From contig CM075760.1 of NCBI GenBank assembly GCA_037974335.1, forward strand, positions 19,858,291-19,922,290: a stretch of DNA of 64,000 nucleotides, written 5' to 3'. Made by a program: the position numbers and the translations under genes. The notes under the pieces are model-generated. The model had not been told where the DNA came from. It saw only the letters and a list, made by a program, of their open reading frames with translations, and searched no databases. Below, in pieces: positions 42,591 through 55,312 of the stretch. Each line of letters starts with the position of its first letter. The first letter of the stretch is position 1. Source of the DNA: Prionace glauca (Eukaryota; Chordata; Chondrichthyes; Carcharhiniformes; Carcharhinidae).

Positions 42591-44500
42591 TCCGAGAAAA
42601 AGATGAGCTTTGACCATATATGATTTTCACGGTAACTTCATTACAGTGTGAATGTAAACCCATTTGTGACGAAGAAATAAACTTCAAACCTTTAAATACA
42701 CACGATGTCTTTATCAATAAACTGAGCTGAAATTCCTCAGCTGCCAGGGTGGAACTGGAACTCCTGTCCCAAGCTTCTGGAATACTAGCTTAATAATGAT
42801 ATTGCTACACTACCCCCGAGACTGAAATATCATCACATTTATTAATGGAATAATTGAACATTCAGTACTGGGTCACAGGTTGGATCGCGAGGTATCTTGT
42901 GGGAATTGAATACATTACCATTTGACTCAGAAATTATGTTGTTTCCATTCTTAACTGATCACAGATGTGTTTTGGCATGATGACATTTACCTCAGTGTGC
43001 CTAAAGTCTGAGATCTATGTCCAATATTACACTATACATTTATAGCACGAATATATTACAAATTAATTTATGCTACATTAGGTTATTTCTCCGGTTATGT
43101 ACACTGAGCCATCTCTCTATTTATGAGACATTAGTTCCTCTCAATTAGTACTAGAGTAGATCACGGATCTGATCCTAGTACATCTGATCCCATCTCTGTT
43201 TATATTACACAGGATTTGTATATTTACATACATCTCTGCTAATTCAACACATGACCATGTATATTTTGCCTGGCATTTAACTGTCAGAAGGAAGTCTTCT
43301 CCTGGCCTTGAATCTTATTCTGACAGAATGACAGTGATTCATGGGAATCCATGTCAAAGTTCCATCAATTCATGAAATGACAAGGGGGGACAGGTGAGGT
43401 AGAGAAGGTCATATCGGGCTTGACGTTAATCGTGTATAAGCTGCACTATCAGAACAGTTGAACACTTGGTTTGGTTCCCTTAGAACTGAGCAGTTTATGG
43501 GAGATTTAGTACAGACGCTCAAAGTGATGAATGAGAATGTTTTACTCATTAGAAACAAACTGTTACCCATTGACAAGAGGGCCAGTATACAGAAGATTGA
43601 TTACAATGCCCTAGGACATGTCACTTTATGTACTGAATGTGACTCAAATGATTCATTATTGCAACGGATCTTATATTTGTTTACCTTACATAAAATGCCA
43701 CTTTATTCATTACTCCTATTTGCGTTGTACCAGAGCCAGTCTTTAATTATATGACAGTAGTTCTTGTCTCTTTTTACACTACATTCGGTTCTTCCTCTCG
43801 TTATGCCACCCTCGGCCATCTCTCTATTTATGCTGCATTAGATCCTCTCAATTAATACGACAGTAGACCACGGATCTGTTCATATTTCATCAGATCTCAT
43901 CTCTTTTTTATATTACACGGGATTTGTCTCTTTGAATGACACCAACATCTGTCTCTGTTATCTAACATACGACCATGAATATGTTGCCTGCCGAGATATT
44001 ATCAATTCCGATATAATATGGGTGTGCCTGTCTGACACTAATCATTCTTGTTTGGAACAGTAAGTTTAATTTTTACTAATTTCGATAAGTCGCTGCGAGA
44101 AATATCTAATTGCTCTGTTATTGTGTGAGTAATATTCAGTTTGAACAATTTCTCAGTGATTCACTGGTGTTCGGGGACAGGTCAATATCTGAATAATCGT
44201 ACAGTGCTCATTACAATATCTTCAAGCAACCACCGTTGTGATACATTTTATTAGTTGAATATTGCACTGCACTGTGTCAATTTGACACAGACTTCAGAGA
44301 TAAAGATTGACCTGCCTTATTTATAGCATTCAACAGATACACTGACAGAGTGAGACAGAACTCTGTAGTCGCAATATCGCCAGATGGGCTCCCAGAGGCT
44401 AAATATCTATCCACTCATTAATTACTCATCTGTTTCAGAGAGAAATAAAACGAAATCGCCACAGAACGACTGTTGACAGTTAGGTTATGTTTGAATAGAA
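42591..44500. other. Non-genic DNA with inverted ~35-bp repeat family
   Basis: 43020-43260 and 43790-43990 contain TCTGTTTATATTACACAGGA and related units, the reverse complement of the AATATAAACAGAGAC family. The two blocks are themselves similar (GACATTAGTTCCTCTCAATT against GCATTAGATCCTCTCAATT). The rest is unrecognised. Confidence 0.55.
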
Positions 44501-46660
44501 TTATATATATATACATATATTCTGTAATTTGTATTGTTACCTTCGAAACAATTTTTCACTTTCGGATGTCTTCATCTGCCTATGCCTAAGCTTTGTAATT
44601 CCCTCCCTAAGTCTCCTTATTTCACTTTCCTCGTCTAAGTCAATCCATAAAACTGTCCCTGTATTAGCCATCCTTTCAGTCACCTGTTCAAATATCTCGT
44701 TGGTCAAAAGCAAGATGCTGTGGGTGCCCGAGATCCGAACAGAAAATGCGAGAAACACTCAATGGTTCATTCTTCATCAGTGGAATGGTTTACGGCTCTC
44801 TCTCTCTCTCTGTCTTTTTCTCCCCCCCCCCCCCCCCGCCTCTGCCCCTGCCTCCCTCTCTCTCTGTCTCTCCCTCTCTCTCGCACATACATTTGTTGTA
44901 GACATGTACAGCAAGACACTGGGCCTTGTGTCTTTATTTACTGCATGCAACTCATTTGAATCATTATTGCAATAGATCTTATATTTGTTTAAACGACATA
45001 ACATACCAAACCATTTATTATTATTTGATGACATGCCGTGAGAAATGTTACAAATCATCATTTCTGAGTTCTTGTTCAGTCAAGAGGCCATTTCTGTTAC
45101 ATTGGGCTCCATCTCAGATATGATTGTGTCAGGCTCTGTGTCATGCACTACTGAACACATCCGTGCCTTACTTTGTGTTATATTGGACACTAATAATAAA
45201 GCCAACACTGTCTCAGTAACTGGTTTTCTATAAAATGCGTTTGACAGATGGAAAAAAAGGACAGAACGAGATGAAAAGATGGAAATTAGCTTTAAAAATG
45301 TAATGGGGTTCGAAGAATGTGTTTCGTCTTGTTAATAACTACTGGGAGTTGTTCATCATATTTAATTGCCCTCGCATTTCCTGGAATATTTTATTGAAAG
45401 CTTGGGATGAAACTTGTAACATCCTCTTGTTCAAAAGAGATTGAGGAACAGAATGAATGTATGTCACATTGCACTGCAAATGGACATTAAAGGACAATTC
45501 AACATGGCCACTCCAACTACCCTGTACATCTTTGGACTGTAGGAAGAAAGCAGTAAACCTGGAGGAAACCCACGCACACACAGAATGAATATGCAAACAC
45601 CACACAGTTACACAAGGCTTATGTGGAACCTGTGTCCCTAACAGTGTGAGGTACCAGTGCTCATGACTGTGTAAATAATTGCTATTAATTTTAAGCATTA
45701 TATTGTAATTTATTCAGTATTTATTGCACATTCTGTGTCTCAGTCAATAAATAAAGTTAATGAATGGCCCTGGACGCTCTTGAGTGTGATGTACAACTGG
45801 TCATTCCGCTGCCAAGGCAATGCATCTTTCAAATGATTCACTGAACTTCTCTCTTTCTCTGTCTCAGACTGAACCTAAATCAGATAACCTCTCTCCTCTC
45901 TCTCAGTCTCCATTAACTCACACAGGTTCCCAGGAGACGGATCTGACTCCGAGACTATTTCTTTCTTCTTCCTTAAGGCACCTTGTGACTGGAAAAATAA
46001 AGCACAAAAATCTCAGCAGAGGAAAATTCATTGTAGGAACTTAACCATTTCACTCAATTAACCTCTCTCCTCTATTTCTCACACACAACACCCAGCACAC
46101 TTAAACTTTCTATTTCGGAATGTCTCTGTGAATAAAAAATGTTGCTTTAATTTTCCCTCTTTTCCCTCAGTGGTAACCTTCAGTCCATCTTCCCTTCAAT
46201 TAATCTGTTTAAACCCCAAATATGGCCATTTTCTTGATTCATTAATATGGGAATGGGGCTGACTGTAATGCTGAGACCGGCAGCAATCTGTGTGACTGTT
46301 CTTGATGCTTTCAGAGTGAGTTCACCCTCACAGGCAGGAAGACTGTTCACGGTGATAACATCAAACTGGCCCCGGTTGTTTTATTCTCAGGTAACACAAC
46401 TTCCCGTTTCTCTGCTGCCGGTTCCAAACCGCACATCTCACTTCCGAGCAGAAAATAAATCCAGAGACCACAATCTGGTGAGAACATCTGTCAGTGCGGC
46501 TTATATCTGCCCACAGAGTCAGGGCAGAGTCAGACAGGTCACATTGTGGTGACATTTACAAATGAGACTGGTGTGATCTGGTTAAAGTTTCCATTCCCGG
46601 ACATAACTGGATGTTCAGTGGATCAGTCACTGAACTCCCCCGGGATCTGTGAAGGGAGGG
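44501..46660. other. Non-genic DNA with small repeats
   Basis: A pyrimidine tract (TC)n/(C)n lies at 44795-44885 and a minus-strand SINE fragment at 45505-45670 (AGGAAGAAAGCAGTAAACCTGG). 45.8-46.6 kb is CT-rich then GC-richer, with splice-like sites but no recognised protein. Confidence 0.45.
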
Positions 46661-47214
46661 AATGATAGCTGTTATCTTTCATTGTTTGATTATTTTCTCT
46701 CCATCTGCTATTTATTTTTGTTCCTCAGCTTTTATCTGTCAGCCCCCCCGGTTTGCTTTCTCGTAACTCTCCCGCTGTCTGTATCTCCTTGCCAGTCTTT
46801 TCAACACATTTATTAGTGTTCATAATCATGAAGTTGTGATTGGGTTAATTAAAGGGAGAATCTTTCAACTGGGGGACGGTCAGCAACCAATGGGCACAAA
46901 TTTATTTTATTGAGCAACGAGACAGAAAGACAAGTGTTTACTTTTACACAGTAGTTGTGATGAACTGGAATGAACAGCGTGGAAGGGTGATGGAATTATA
47001 TTTCACAGAAACTTTGGAAAATAAATTCGATATATCCTTCATGGGATGAAGTTTTGAAGGATTCTCGAGAATGGGAGAATTTTAAGGTTCATCAATATCA
47101 GTGTCCCAGCATCCTTTTTGTGTCTCTCCCTGTCCTTCATTAAAATGGAATAAAATGGAATATTTATACAACTGTCGTCTTGTGCTAATCTTATCTTTTG
47201 ACAGAACCTGTGTG
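46661..47214. other. No gene recognised
   Basis: Unique-looking DNA with a short TAAAATGGAATAAAATGGAA repeat near 47.14 kb. Confidence 0.4.
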
Positions 47215-47391
47215 TTGTATGTGTGAGTGTGTGTGTGTGTGTGTATGTGTGTGTGTTTGTGTGTGTGTGTGTTTCTGTGTTTGTGTGTGTGTGTGTGTGT
47301 ATGTATGTTTCTCTGTGTTGTGTGTGTGTGTACGTGTGTGTGTGTGTTTCTCTGTGTGTGTATGTGTGTGTGTGTGTTTCTCTGTGTGTGT

Positions 47392-47426
<35 letters not shown>
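47215..47426. repeat. (GT)n microsatellite
   Basis: Interrupted GT tract with TTTCTCTGTG interruptions and a clean (GT)n of about 30 bases at the end. Confidence 0.95.
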
Positions 47427-47428
<2 letters not shown>

Positions 47429-47740
47429 TGCCAAAACCATTCCGAAAGTCGATTCTATTTACAAAACATCACTTTGAACAGATTAGCATCGGATCAAACT
47501 TTTCTTTTAGGAAAAACACAATAATCCTTAACATTTATTGCACCGCTTTTCTCCCTCCGATGAGGGTTTCATAGTTCGTCGTTTCAGTCCTCGTGAATAC
47601 AAGCCTCAGTCAGGTGGAGTCAGTCACTCTTGCGGTTGTCGTAGGGTTTCCAATCCGTGTTTGCCACACAAATCCCTGCCTCACTCCTCATGACAAAGAA
47701 ACCTGCTCTCAGGCCCCAGAAATGATTCCTTCCTTATATC

Positions 47741-48244
47741 AGGTCCCAGTCTGACTCCGGGCCCAGCTGTCTCTGTCAGTGATACACTGGGGCCAGTCAT
47801 TCACATTGTAATGTTCTAATTCTCAGGTCCCAGTCTGACTCCGGGCCCAGCTGTCTCTGTTAGTGATACACTGGGGCCAGTCATTCACATTGTAATGTTC
47901 TAATTCTCAGGTCCCAGTCTGACTCCGGGCCCAGCTGTCTCTGTCAGTGATACACTGGGGCCAGTCATTCACATTGTAATGTTCTAATTCTCAGGTCCCA
48001 GTCTGACTCTGGGCCCAGCTGTCTCTGTCAGTGATACACTGGGGCCAGTCATTCACATTGTAATGTTCTAATTCTCAGGTCCCAGTCTGACTCTGGGCCC
48101 AGCTGTCTCTGTCAGTGATACACTGGGGCCAGTCATTCACATTGTAATGTTCTAATTCTCAGGTCCCAGTCTGACTCCGGGCCCAGCTGTCTCTGTCAGT
48201 GATACACTGAAGCCGGTTATTCAAATTATAATGTTTTAATTCTC
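47741..48244 (+). repeat. Six tandem copies of an 84-bp unit
   Basis: Units start AGGTCCCAGTCTGACTCCGG at 47741, 47825, 47909, 47993, 48077 and 48161, exactly 84 bases apart. The first five differ by only one or two bases each (for example CTCCGG against CTCTGG). The last copy decays in its second half. There are no unrelated spacers, so it is not a CRISPR array. Confidence 0.97.
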
Positions 48245-49015
48245 TATGATTATTTTTGGAAACCGTCACCCAATCCGTTTGGAATTCGAACCTGCATCAG
48301 ATTTTGCTTCATTTGACCCCTGCCTGTCATTATTGGTCAAATCACTTTTTCTGGAATGATCACACGCACAAAAAATGTTTATTTAAATGTTATATCATGT
48401 TCTGTCTCTCTTACTCTGGGTAACTCATACGTTGGTTTACGTGATTCTCCCAGCCAGTTTATGTCATCATTGCGCGAGCATATCTGTCTATATTAGATTA
48501 GATTCTTCTTCTGTTGTTGGAGCATTATGTTTAATCATTTATAGAGTGTGGGCAGCACTGACATCTGTTGCCCTTCTCTGATTGCCCCTGACAATGTGGT
48601 GATGAGCTGCTATCTTGAACCGCTGCAGTCCTTGTTCACCAGGTGATATCACTGTTTATATCACATAAGGTCTGGCCAGTCTTATGATGCACCTGATCCT
48701 GATTCATCGCATTACCTAGACTGTACAATCTATACACAGTAGAAAATATTTAAGATGGTTACCATGGAATTGGTGAAGGTAACGGTTAAACTGAAATATT
48801 GTTCCTTATCTGGAGAGTGGCAGATGTTTCAATCCTTTGCATCAATAGAAATAAGACGTCTGAGAATTACACGTGTAATTATCTCCTGTCGGCTATATAT
48901 CCAGGGTCATTTTCACCATCATTTTCACCAATCAGCACACAATTGAGTCGTACATCAGGAAGTTTATTGAGACACTGAGAAGATCAAGTTTCGTAATCTC
49001 CTCGTCATTCCAGAT
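48245..49015. other. No gene; retroposon fragment
   Basis: 48545-48640 is a minus-strand group C retroposon piece (GTGGTGATGAGCTGCTATCT, TTGAACCGCTGCAGTCCTTG). The rest is unrecognised. Confidence 0.5.
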
Positions 49016-49019
49016 GTGA

Positions 49020-49745
49020 TTTATCCATTTTCCAACAGATCTCTAAACACAGATAAGTTAACGCCAGGAACAAAACAGTGAGGCTGTAATCATGCTTAAC
49101 GCATGAGCAAACAACAGAATGGTTGTCAATAAATAGGTACATATTAAATGCTCTTCAGGCGAAATACATGAACTCTGGTGTTTTCATGCATTCATGGAAG
49201 GCAGAGATGGGCTGAAGGTTATGATTGGGAAAACTGAAGGGGAATTGCTAAAAGAGATAATTTCTCCAAAGGTGGATATTAGAAAATAGAATATTTGAAA
49301 TAAATAAGCACGCAAATGTCTGTGATGTTTCTTGGACATAGAACCATCGAATTCCTACAGTTCAGAAACACAAATCTTGTCCACCGAGTCTGTGTCCCAC
49401 CCAGCTTCTCCCCTCTGCCCTATCCCCGTTAGCCCCACACAGTTACCATGGCTAATCCACATATTCTAAGGGAAAATAACGGACAACTTTGCATGGTCAA
49501 TTCAACTAATATGATCTGTTGTAATATAAACAAGGGACGGGTTTTGTGCAGTGATACGGAGACAGTCAAATGCACCAGATAGCGATACAGCACCTGTACT
49601 AATGTGAATGCAGACTGGGCCCAGTTCAGTCATTACTGAGAGAGTGTATACAGTATATTACTAACCAGCGTGGTGTTTTCTGAAATAATCAGAGATATGC
49701 CATACTCAGTTTTGACAAAGACACGGTCTATCCTAATATATGCAG
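49020..49745. repeat. Segment duplicated at 56.33-56.77 kb
   Basis: Shares TTTTCCAACAGATCTCTAAA, TATGATCTGTTGTAATATAA and TATACAGTATATTACTAACC with 56325-56770 in the same orientation. It includes a minus-strand group A SINE remnant (49335-49508) found in both copies. About 240 bases (49140-49380) are absent from the other copy. Confidence 0.85.
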
Positions 49746-50530
49746 AGACAATGTGCGCTGTAATTTAAACTGAGACTGATTCCAGCGTATCAGCGCTATC
49801 AGAAAATAGGGACATGATCTGGTGTGACATAAACAGAGATGTGGCCCAGTGGAATAACAAGTGAGACAATACAGAGTAAAACAAAATTTGAGAAATGATA
49901 ATGTGTAAAGTGAACAAAGGTATGATGTGGCGCATTAATTATGGAGACAGCGCAATAAAACTGTCCCCTCGTGTAATTTTGTCTGATTCTGGCCATTGTA
50001 ACATATAAACTGAGACAAATCCGATGCAGTAATTCCAAACCAAACCTTTAGGTCGATGTAAACTTTGACGGGGCAATTGCAGAAATAAATAATTCATGTA
50101 ACAGAATAATTAGAGACAGGATATTATTCAATATAAACAGGGAGGCGGACTAGTGCAGCAGTGATTGAGAGGCTATCCATGTTTCTTTATAAGTGGCAGG
50201 TTCCAACAATGTAATAACTGAGACAGAGCCTGGTGTAATGCGAACAGTAACATGTCCCGGTGCATTATCAGGAGTGAGAGGGTCCAGTGAAGTAACAGCG
50301 GAGATATGGAGTTTCATGACATGAGGCGAGAATTAATTCCGTGCTGTCATAACTGTCAGAATGAATGGGGCAATGAGGCTTGGTGCAGCATTGTAACAAC
50401 TGGGATTTTGCTGAGTACAGAATCAACTGAGAATTATTGCCAGATAATCAGAAATATCATTTCGTGTCAGAGAAACTGGGTCACGTTTAGGATGGACAAA
50501 GACTGAGTCTACTACAGAAATAACTGAGAT
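49500..50530 (+). repeat. Degenerate ~35-bp tandem repeat array
   Basis: Nearly 1 kb of diverged units around TGTAATATAAACTGAGACA and GGTCCAGTGAAGTAACAGCG, at spacings of about 32-38 bases. Same family as 27.0-27.34 kb. No coding potential. Confidence 0.7.
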
Positions 50531-50629
50531 GATCATCTGTGTCGTGTCGTACCAAAGAGCACAGTTTCACTGCCATCTCCTGGACGACGTTTGCTATTGC
50601 AGGTGTTGTGAAATGCTGATTTCAGTTGC

Positions 50630-50885
50630 TGTTTCTTATTCTTTGATGAGCTGTATATCCAGCTAGTAAGGCCAGCATATATTGGCAATCACTAATACAT
50701 TGAATTTACTGGTTTTCTAGACATCATAGAAGGCACCTAATCGCCAAACACGTGTGCGCCTAGAGTCACCTCTGGGCTAAACTGGGGAATGATGGAAGGT
50801 TTTCCTTTCGGCAGAATGTTAGAGAATCTGATATATTTCTTGTCACGGCCGCAATTACGGAAACGATCTTTAAATTCAAAACTGT
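50630..50885 (-). mobile_element. tRNA-headed SINE (group B), decayed
   Basis: Plus strand TAAGGCCAGCATATATTGGC, AATTTACTGGTTTTCTAGAC and TCCTTTCGGCAGAATGTTAG, in the order of the group B body. Confidence 0.55.
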
Positions 50886-50927
50886 AATTGCATTTTAGAA
50901 CCTTTTGTAGTTGGATTTGAATGTATA

Positions 50928-51500
50928 GCTTGAGAAATTTGCCTACCCTCGGAATTACTTTCGCAGAGACGTTACCTCTGTGCTACTATCTTCCTTTCAA
51001 CATTGATAAAGTATTTACAGCAGAGTAGAAAGCTATTTTGAAGCGTCATGTATGTTTTGGTCCTCTAAAGGAGCAATTCATCCAAGAACACTCTGTACCC
51101 CACAGTCCAGCATTTTGTTCATTTTCAGACAATTATCCAATCCCATTTTGAAACCATTAATTGGCTCTGCCTGCACCACACTCTCAAACAGCACATTCCA
51201 GATCTGGATCACTCACTGTCTGACAATGTTTTTCGTGATGTCTCCGTGTTTCTTCCACCAATTTACTACAACCCGCGCCCTCTGTGTCAAGATCTTTCTG
51301 TCATTGACCAGTTTCTCTCTATCAACTCTATCAAGACCCCTCAGGATATTGAATGTCTCATTAAAGTCACATCAGCAACTTTCAGTCAAGGAAATTAGTC
51401 CGAACCTCTCCAAAATATTTTCGCCACCGAAGTTTCTGATCTCTGGAATTATTCTCGTGTTTTTCTCCCCTGCTTCCAGCCTATTGACTTTACATCCTGC
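50928..51500 (-). mobile_element. Old CR1-type LINE 3' end (partner of 0.995-1.58 kb)
   Basis: Plus strand AACTCTATCAAGACCCCTCA, CACACTCTCAAACAGCACAT and AATTATCCAATCCCATTTTG. Close to the copy at 995-1580, including flanking bases. Confidence 0.7.
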
Positions 51501-52325
51501 CTTACGTTCGATGCCCCAAATTGGAACGATTTTTTCGGCTGACTATTTTCCATGTGTTAGCTACAAAAATAGCGCAACTTCCTCGCTTCTGCATTCTTTT
51601 CCCCAACAGACAAAAAAAACCTATTCCCTTTTTCTGTCTGAACCTATCTTGCATCATGAACGGTTTATACACATATTCACTCCAGTCCCTCGGCGTCTAT
51701 ATTCACTTTCATGGCCTTTTCATTATTTCCATTTTTCTCTTCAAATTCTGCTGAACAAAACTAATCATGGAACTTTTCTCTGCAATAGGATAAATATCCA
51801 AATTACTCATCCATTCCACCAATTAGTTTCTTTTTGCGTTCAGAAGTTCTGAATGATTTACTGATGGTTGGCAATGTTTCCAAGTTTTGGATCGTTCACA
51901 GATTTTGAAAGTCTGGCCTCCACTTCAAGCTCTCGGGCATTACTATGTCGTGAATTTCAATGTTCATATAACCTTTTCCTGGCAACATGACTGCAAGATT
52001 TGTTCTACTCCGAAAAACAGCTACGAATTGTTTCCTGGCACTCAGGCAATTTCCTATCCATGTTGCTCCTATCCATTTTATTCTCTGATCTTCACAGTTA
52101 CTCACAAGGCTGCGGTGCAGCACAGTATCACATGACTTTTGGACGCCTATTAAGAGAAATACACTCACAAACTATCTGTTACTCAGCATAAAACTCAAAC
52201 AAGTTAATTAAACTGGATCTGACCTGAACAAATACATTCTGGCTGAATTTGTGAAGAAACATATAATTGGGATGATTTCTGCAGTGATGAAGAGAGTGAA
52301 GATATAAATGCTAAATGTGCTAACG
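51501..52325. other. No gene recognised
   Basis: 51.5-51.9 kb is pyrimidine-rich. No domain was recognised in any frame. Confidence 0.4.
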
Positions 52326-52329
52326 GCAC

Positions 52330-52610
52330 AAAGATAGATCGGAAATTTGGCCGTTGGCGAGGGCAGTGGGCATATCTCGAATATTGTGCACAGTTCTTGT
52401 CTCCTTATCTTAAAAAAAAGTTAATGTGTTAAAATAATAGTTCAGAGGAGTTTCACTAAACCATTGCCAGCTATGTTTGGGTTATCTTATGAGAAAAGGA
52501 TAATGATGTCAGGTTTGTACCCAGAGAGTTCAAAAGAGTAAGAGGCAAATTGACTGAAACCTTCAAAACTCTAAATGGTGCTAACAGTGTGGATGTTAAA
52601 CGGAAGTTTA
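52330..52610 (+). mobile_element. CR1-type LINE ORF2 C-terminal remnant
   Basis: Plus-strand pieces resembling FGLSYEKR and KLTETFKTLNGANSVDVKRK, the segment before the LINE 3' end. Decayed. Confidence 0.6.
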
Positions 52611-54400
52611 CTCTTGTCCAGTGTGTGGCTGTATTGGGTGTGTCTCTGAGTGCAGATATTTTGGGTCTGGTTTCTGCGCCTGTTTCCAATGCTGTACTGT
52701 CCACGGGAGGGCGCTCTCTGATCACTTATCCAACATCATACTCTCCTTTTGCAGAAAATGACGATTTGCTGATACGAAAATGAGCAGCAAAAATAAATCT
52801 TATCAAAGCAAATTGCATTTTTCCGTTCTTTTGATTCAACCTTTAACTTCAATACATTTATTTAACACCAACATCATCATTCTGAATGAATATCTCTGAA
52901 AGAGACAACATTGAAATGCAAGCATGACTGACCAACAAGAGAACTCGAGTCACTGGAGCTATCGCTCCTGTTTTCAATCAGGAAGCAATTCCAGGTCCTC
53001 TTCGTTCATCTGCTGCACGCAATCAACAAATTGTCATTCCCTGAACCGAATTAAACCCAGGCCGCGATGGTGAGAGGGCTGATTCCAAACAGATGGACCA
53101 TTAGGGAAGATAGCGATGGAACATTTAGCCCGCCTTTCCACTTCATAATTTAAAAAATATATATAAACAAGGAATATTTGTTGGACAAAAGTCATGTCCA
53201 GAAAGAACATGAATGACTCCTTCAGCCAATGAAACACTAATTGTTGTTACCTGGAACAAGAAATCGACAGTGAGGTGAAATAGTCTCACAGGTTTTTCAT
53301 GTGATTTTTTTAATTTCCAAAACTGTCCAATCTCGTCACTGCTGATACTGTGAAACTCACGAGGTAAACACACAACAGAGTTTCGTCACTTCAAACTATC
53401 TGCTTTCCACCTCAGCATTTTGCAGATTTAAAAGCACAGTTCTTTAAAAGTTTTAGACTATCCTCATTGTACTGATTATTACCGACTTGCTGTGTATTTT
53501 ATATATTGATAAAACCTGTACTTGTAATATAAACAGCAATAGACATTCTCTGCTGGTGTGGCAACTTTGTGCGCACATACAATTCGAAACACTTCCATGC
53601 TTTCGCTGTTCTGAATTATAACGATTATTGCGTTTGCAAACTTGGAAAATATTTTCAAATCACCTGACTCATTTCAAATTGTTTTTGTTAAATGTTAATG
53701 CAGTACATAATCTCACAGCCATAGGACTTTTACAAACCCTTATGTCTTTAATGATATAATACAACTGCAGTTATAGAGAAATGGAGAAAAATTGGGGCAA
53801 GTGCTATTTTCTGAATCTTTGTCAAACAGCTTACTGATATCCATATAGACGACATCAACGGCTCGTTTCAATGCTGGGTCTCGTTCGTCCTGCTCAGCCT
53901 CCTAAGTGAGTGAGTTTCTGCAGACGGAAGCTCGCCTCTTCCACCACCAGCACTGTGGCCTGAGTTCCCTTTACTGGGAGACAATGTGGTCGAGAGGCGA
54001 AACCCGCTGTGTCTGTTTCAGGCCCTGAATTTCTCACTGGCGGAGATGGAGAGCAGGAGCTGGAGTGCCTGGAATTCTTTCTGAAGTTCGTGGTGTGCTG
54101 GGAATTGATTTTTTTTCTTGCAATGGTTGGGGTTTTTTGGCTTGTAGATGATTGAAGCATTCCCATGGGAGGGTATCTCCCAAACAGAATTGATAGGAAA
54201 CAGGCCCTGATAGGAACGTCCCTCACAACCACGCGGATCCATTGCCATGATTCTTTACTAATAACCTATCAACTGCCTTTAAGTGCCCCTCCCGGTTGAT
54301 GGGAATGGCACTGGGTGTCAACTTCCACCCTTGGAAGATCAGACTTAACTTTGGGCAAAGTGATCTTCCCATGAGAAATTCTGCTTGGGGGCTTCCTGTT
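52611..54400. other. Intergenic DNA 3' of the GPCR gene
   Basis: Contains a 60-base minus-strand LINE RT scrap at 53812-53872 (GATATCCATATAGACGACAT). The remainder is unrecognised. The 3' UTR of the GPCR probably extends some way below 54418. Confidence 0.45.
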
Positions 54401-54417
54401 GTTGAAGAAGAAATCTG

Positions 54418-55312
54418 TTATTCAGTAAGTAATTTCACAATTGCATTAAATGGAAATCTGATCACATTCTTCAGGTCCTCTCTGAATTGTGTCTGGGTCA
54501 CTGCATAAATGTATGTATTGGTGCAGCAACTCAGGAGTTGGAGCATAAATCCTAATTCCCGCACAAATGCAGGAATATAAAAATGAATTAAGTTTAAATT
54601 ATATAATCGTTCACAAAAGGAGTGGATAAGTAAGATTGACCATAGCAGGATAAAATTTCCTGATAGAGCAAACAGTAAGATAATGGATTTTCTTCTCTTC
54701 ACTGTCTCTGGGTCCTTTGAAGTATCCATACACTTGTGGCTCTGAAGTCTCCTGCGGAATTTGGTGGACCCTAGAATGTGTTTAATGGTGAAAACATTCA
54801 GCAACAGAATCAACAAAAAAGGAATGAACGGAGTTAAAATATAATGCAGATTTTCAACCACTCCCCATGCTGCAGAATAGTGGGCATCATTGTCAACATA
54901 ACAAAAATGGGAATATTCTGAAACGCATATCTATCACCATACATGAAATACCAGAAAATGTTCTTTACACTGAATAGCACACTCACAGTTCCGAGAACCA
55001 CTGTTGCAGTTTTCTCATTGCAGTATTTTATTTTCAGCTTCTGACAAGTAATAGCCACAAATCGATCAAAGGTGAAAGAGACAGTGAACCAGACAGAGCA
55101 ATCAGTGACTGCATAAAGAAAGACAGCATGGATATTACATATTTTAATATGGTAAATGATTAAAAATTCAAACTTCATGGGAATTTGCCTCAAAATGAGA
55201 TCGATGATAATGACCAGTAAATCCGCCGCTGACATGGAAATGAGGTAACGTATCACACTTTTGGAAAGACCACACTTCCCACGCGACAGGATAAGAATCG
55301 TCAATACATTCA
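54418..55312 (-). CDS. GPR139-like GPCR, exon 2 (one apparent frameshift)
   Basis: Main exon of a rhodopsin-class receptor of the GPR139-like group. It starts after TTCCTTACAG with VNVLTILILSRGKCGLSKSV (TM1 end, loop 1). TM2 is SMSAADLLVIIIDLILRQI. TM3 ends FTFDRFVAIT, with DRF for DRY. TM5 is LHYILTPFIPFLLILLLNVF, TM6 SIILLFALSGNFILLWSILL and TM7 NTYIYAVTQTQFREDLK, a signature of this group. In extracellular loop 2 the frame shifts once: the T-run (plus A-run 54903-54907) has five bases, and a sixth would be expected from the family sequence FCYVDNDAHYSAAW. This is either a recent pseudogene or a homopolymer read error. The likely ligand class is unknown; mammalian GPR139 responds to aromatic amino acids. 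The gene is an expanded family in fish. Confidence 0.85.

Noticed and set aside
45800-46660. Possible exons with splice-like sites
   Set aside because: Frames are short, do not join in phase and match no recognised protein.
47741-48244. Regular repeats resembling a CRISPR array
   Set aside because: The 84-base units abut directly with no unique spacers, and the genome is vertebrate.
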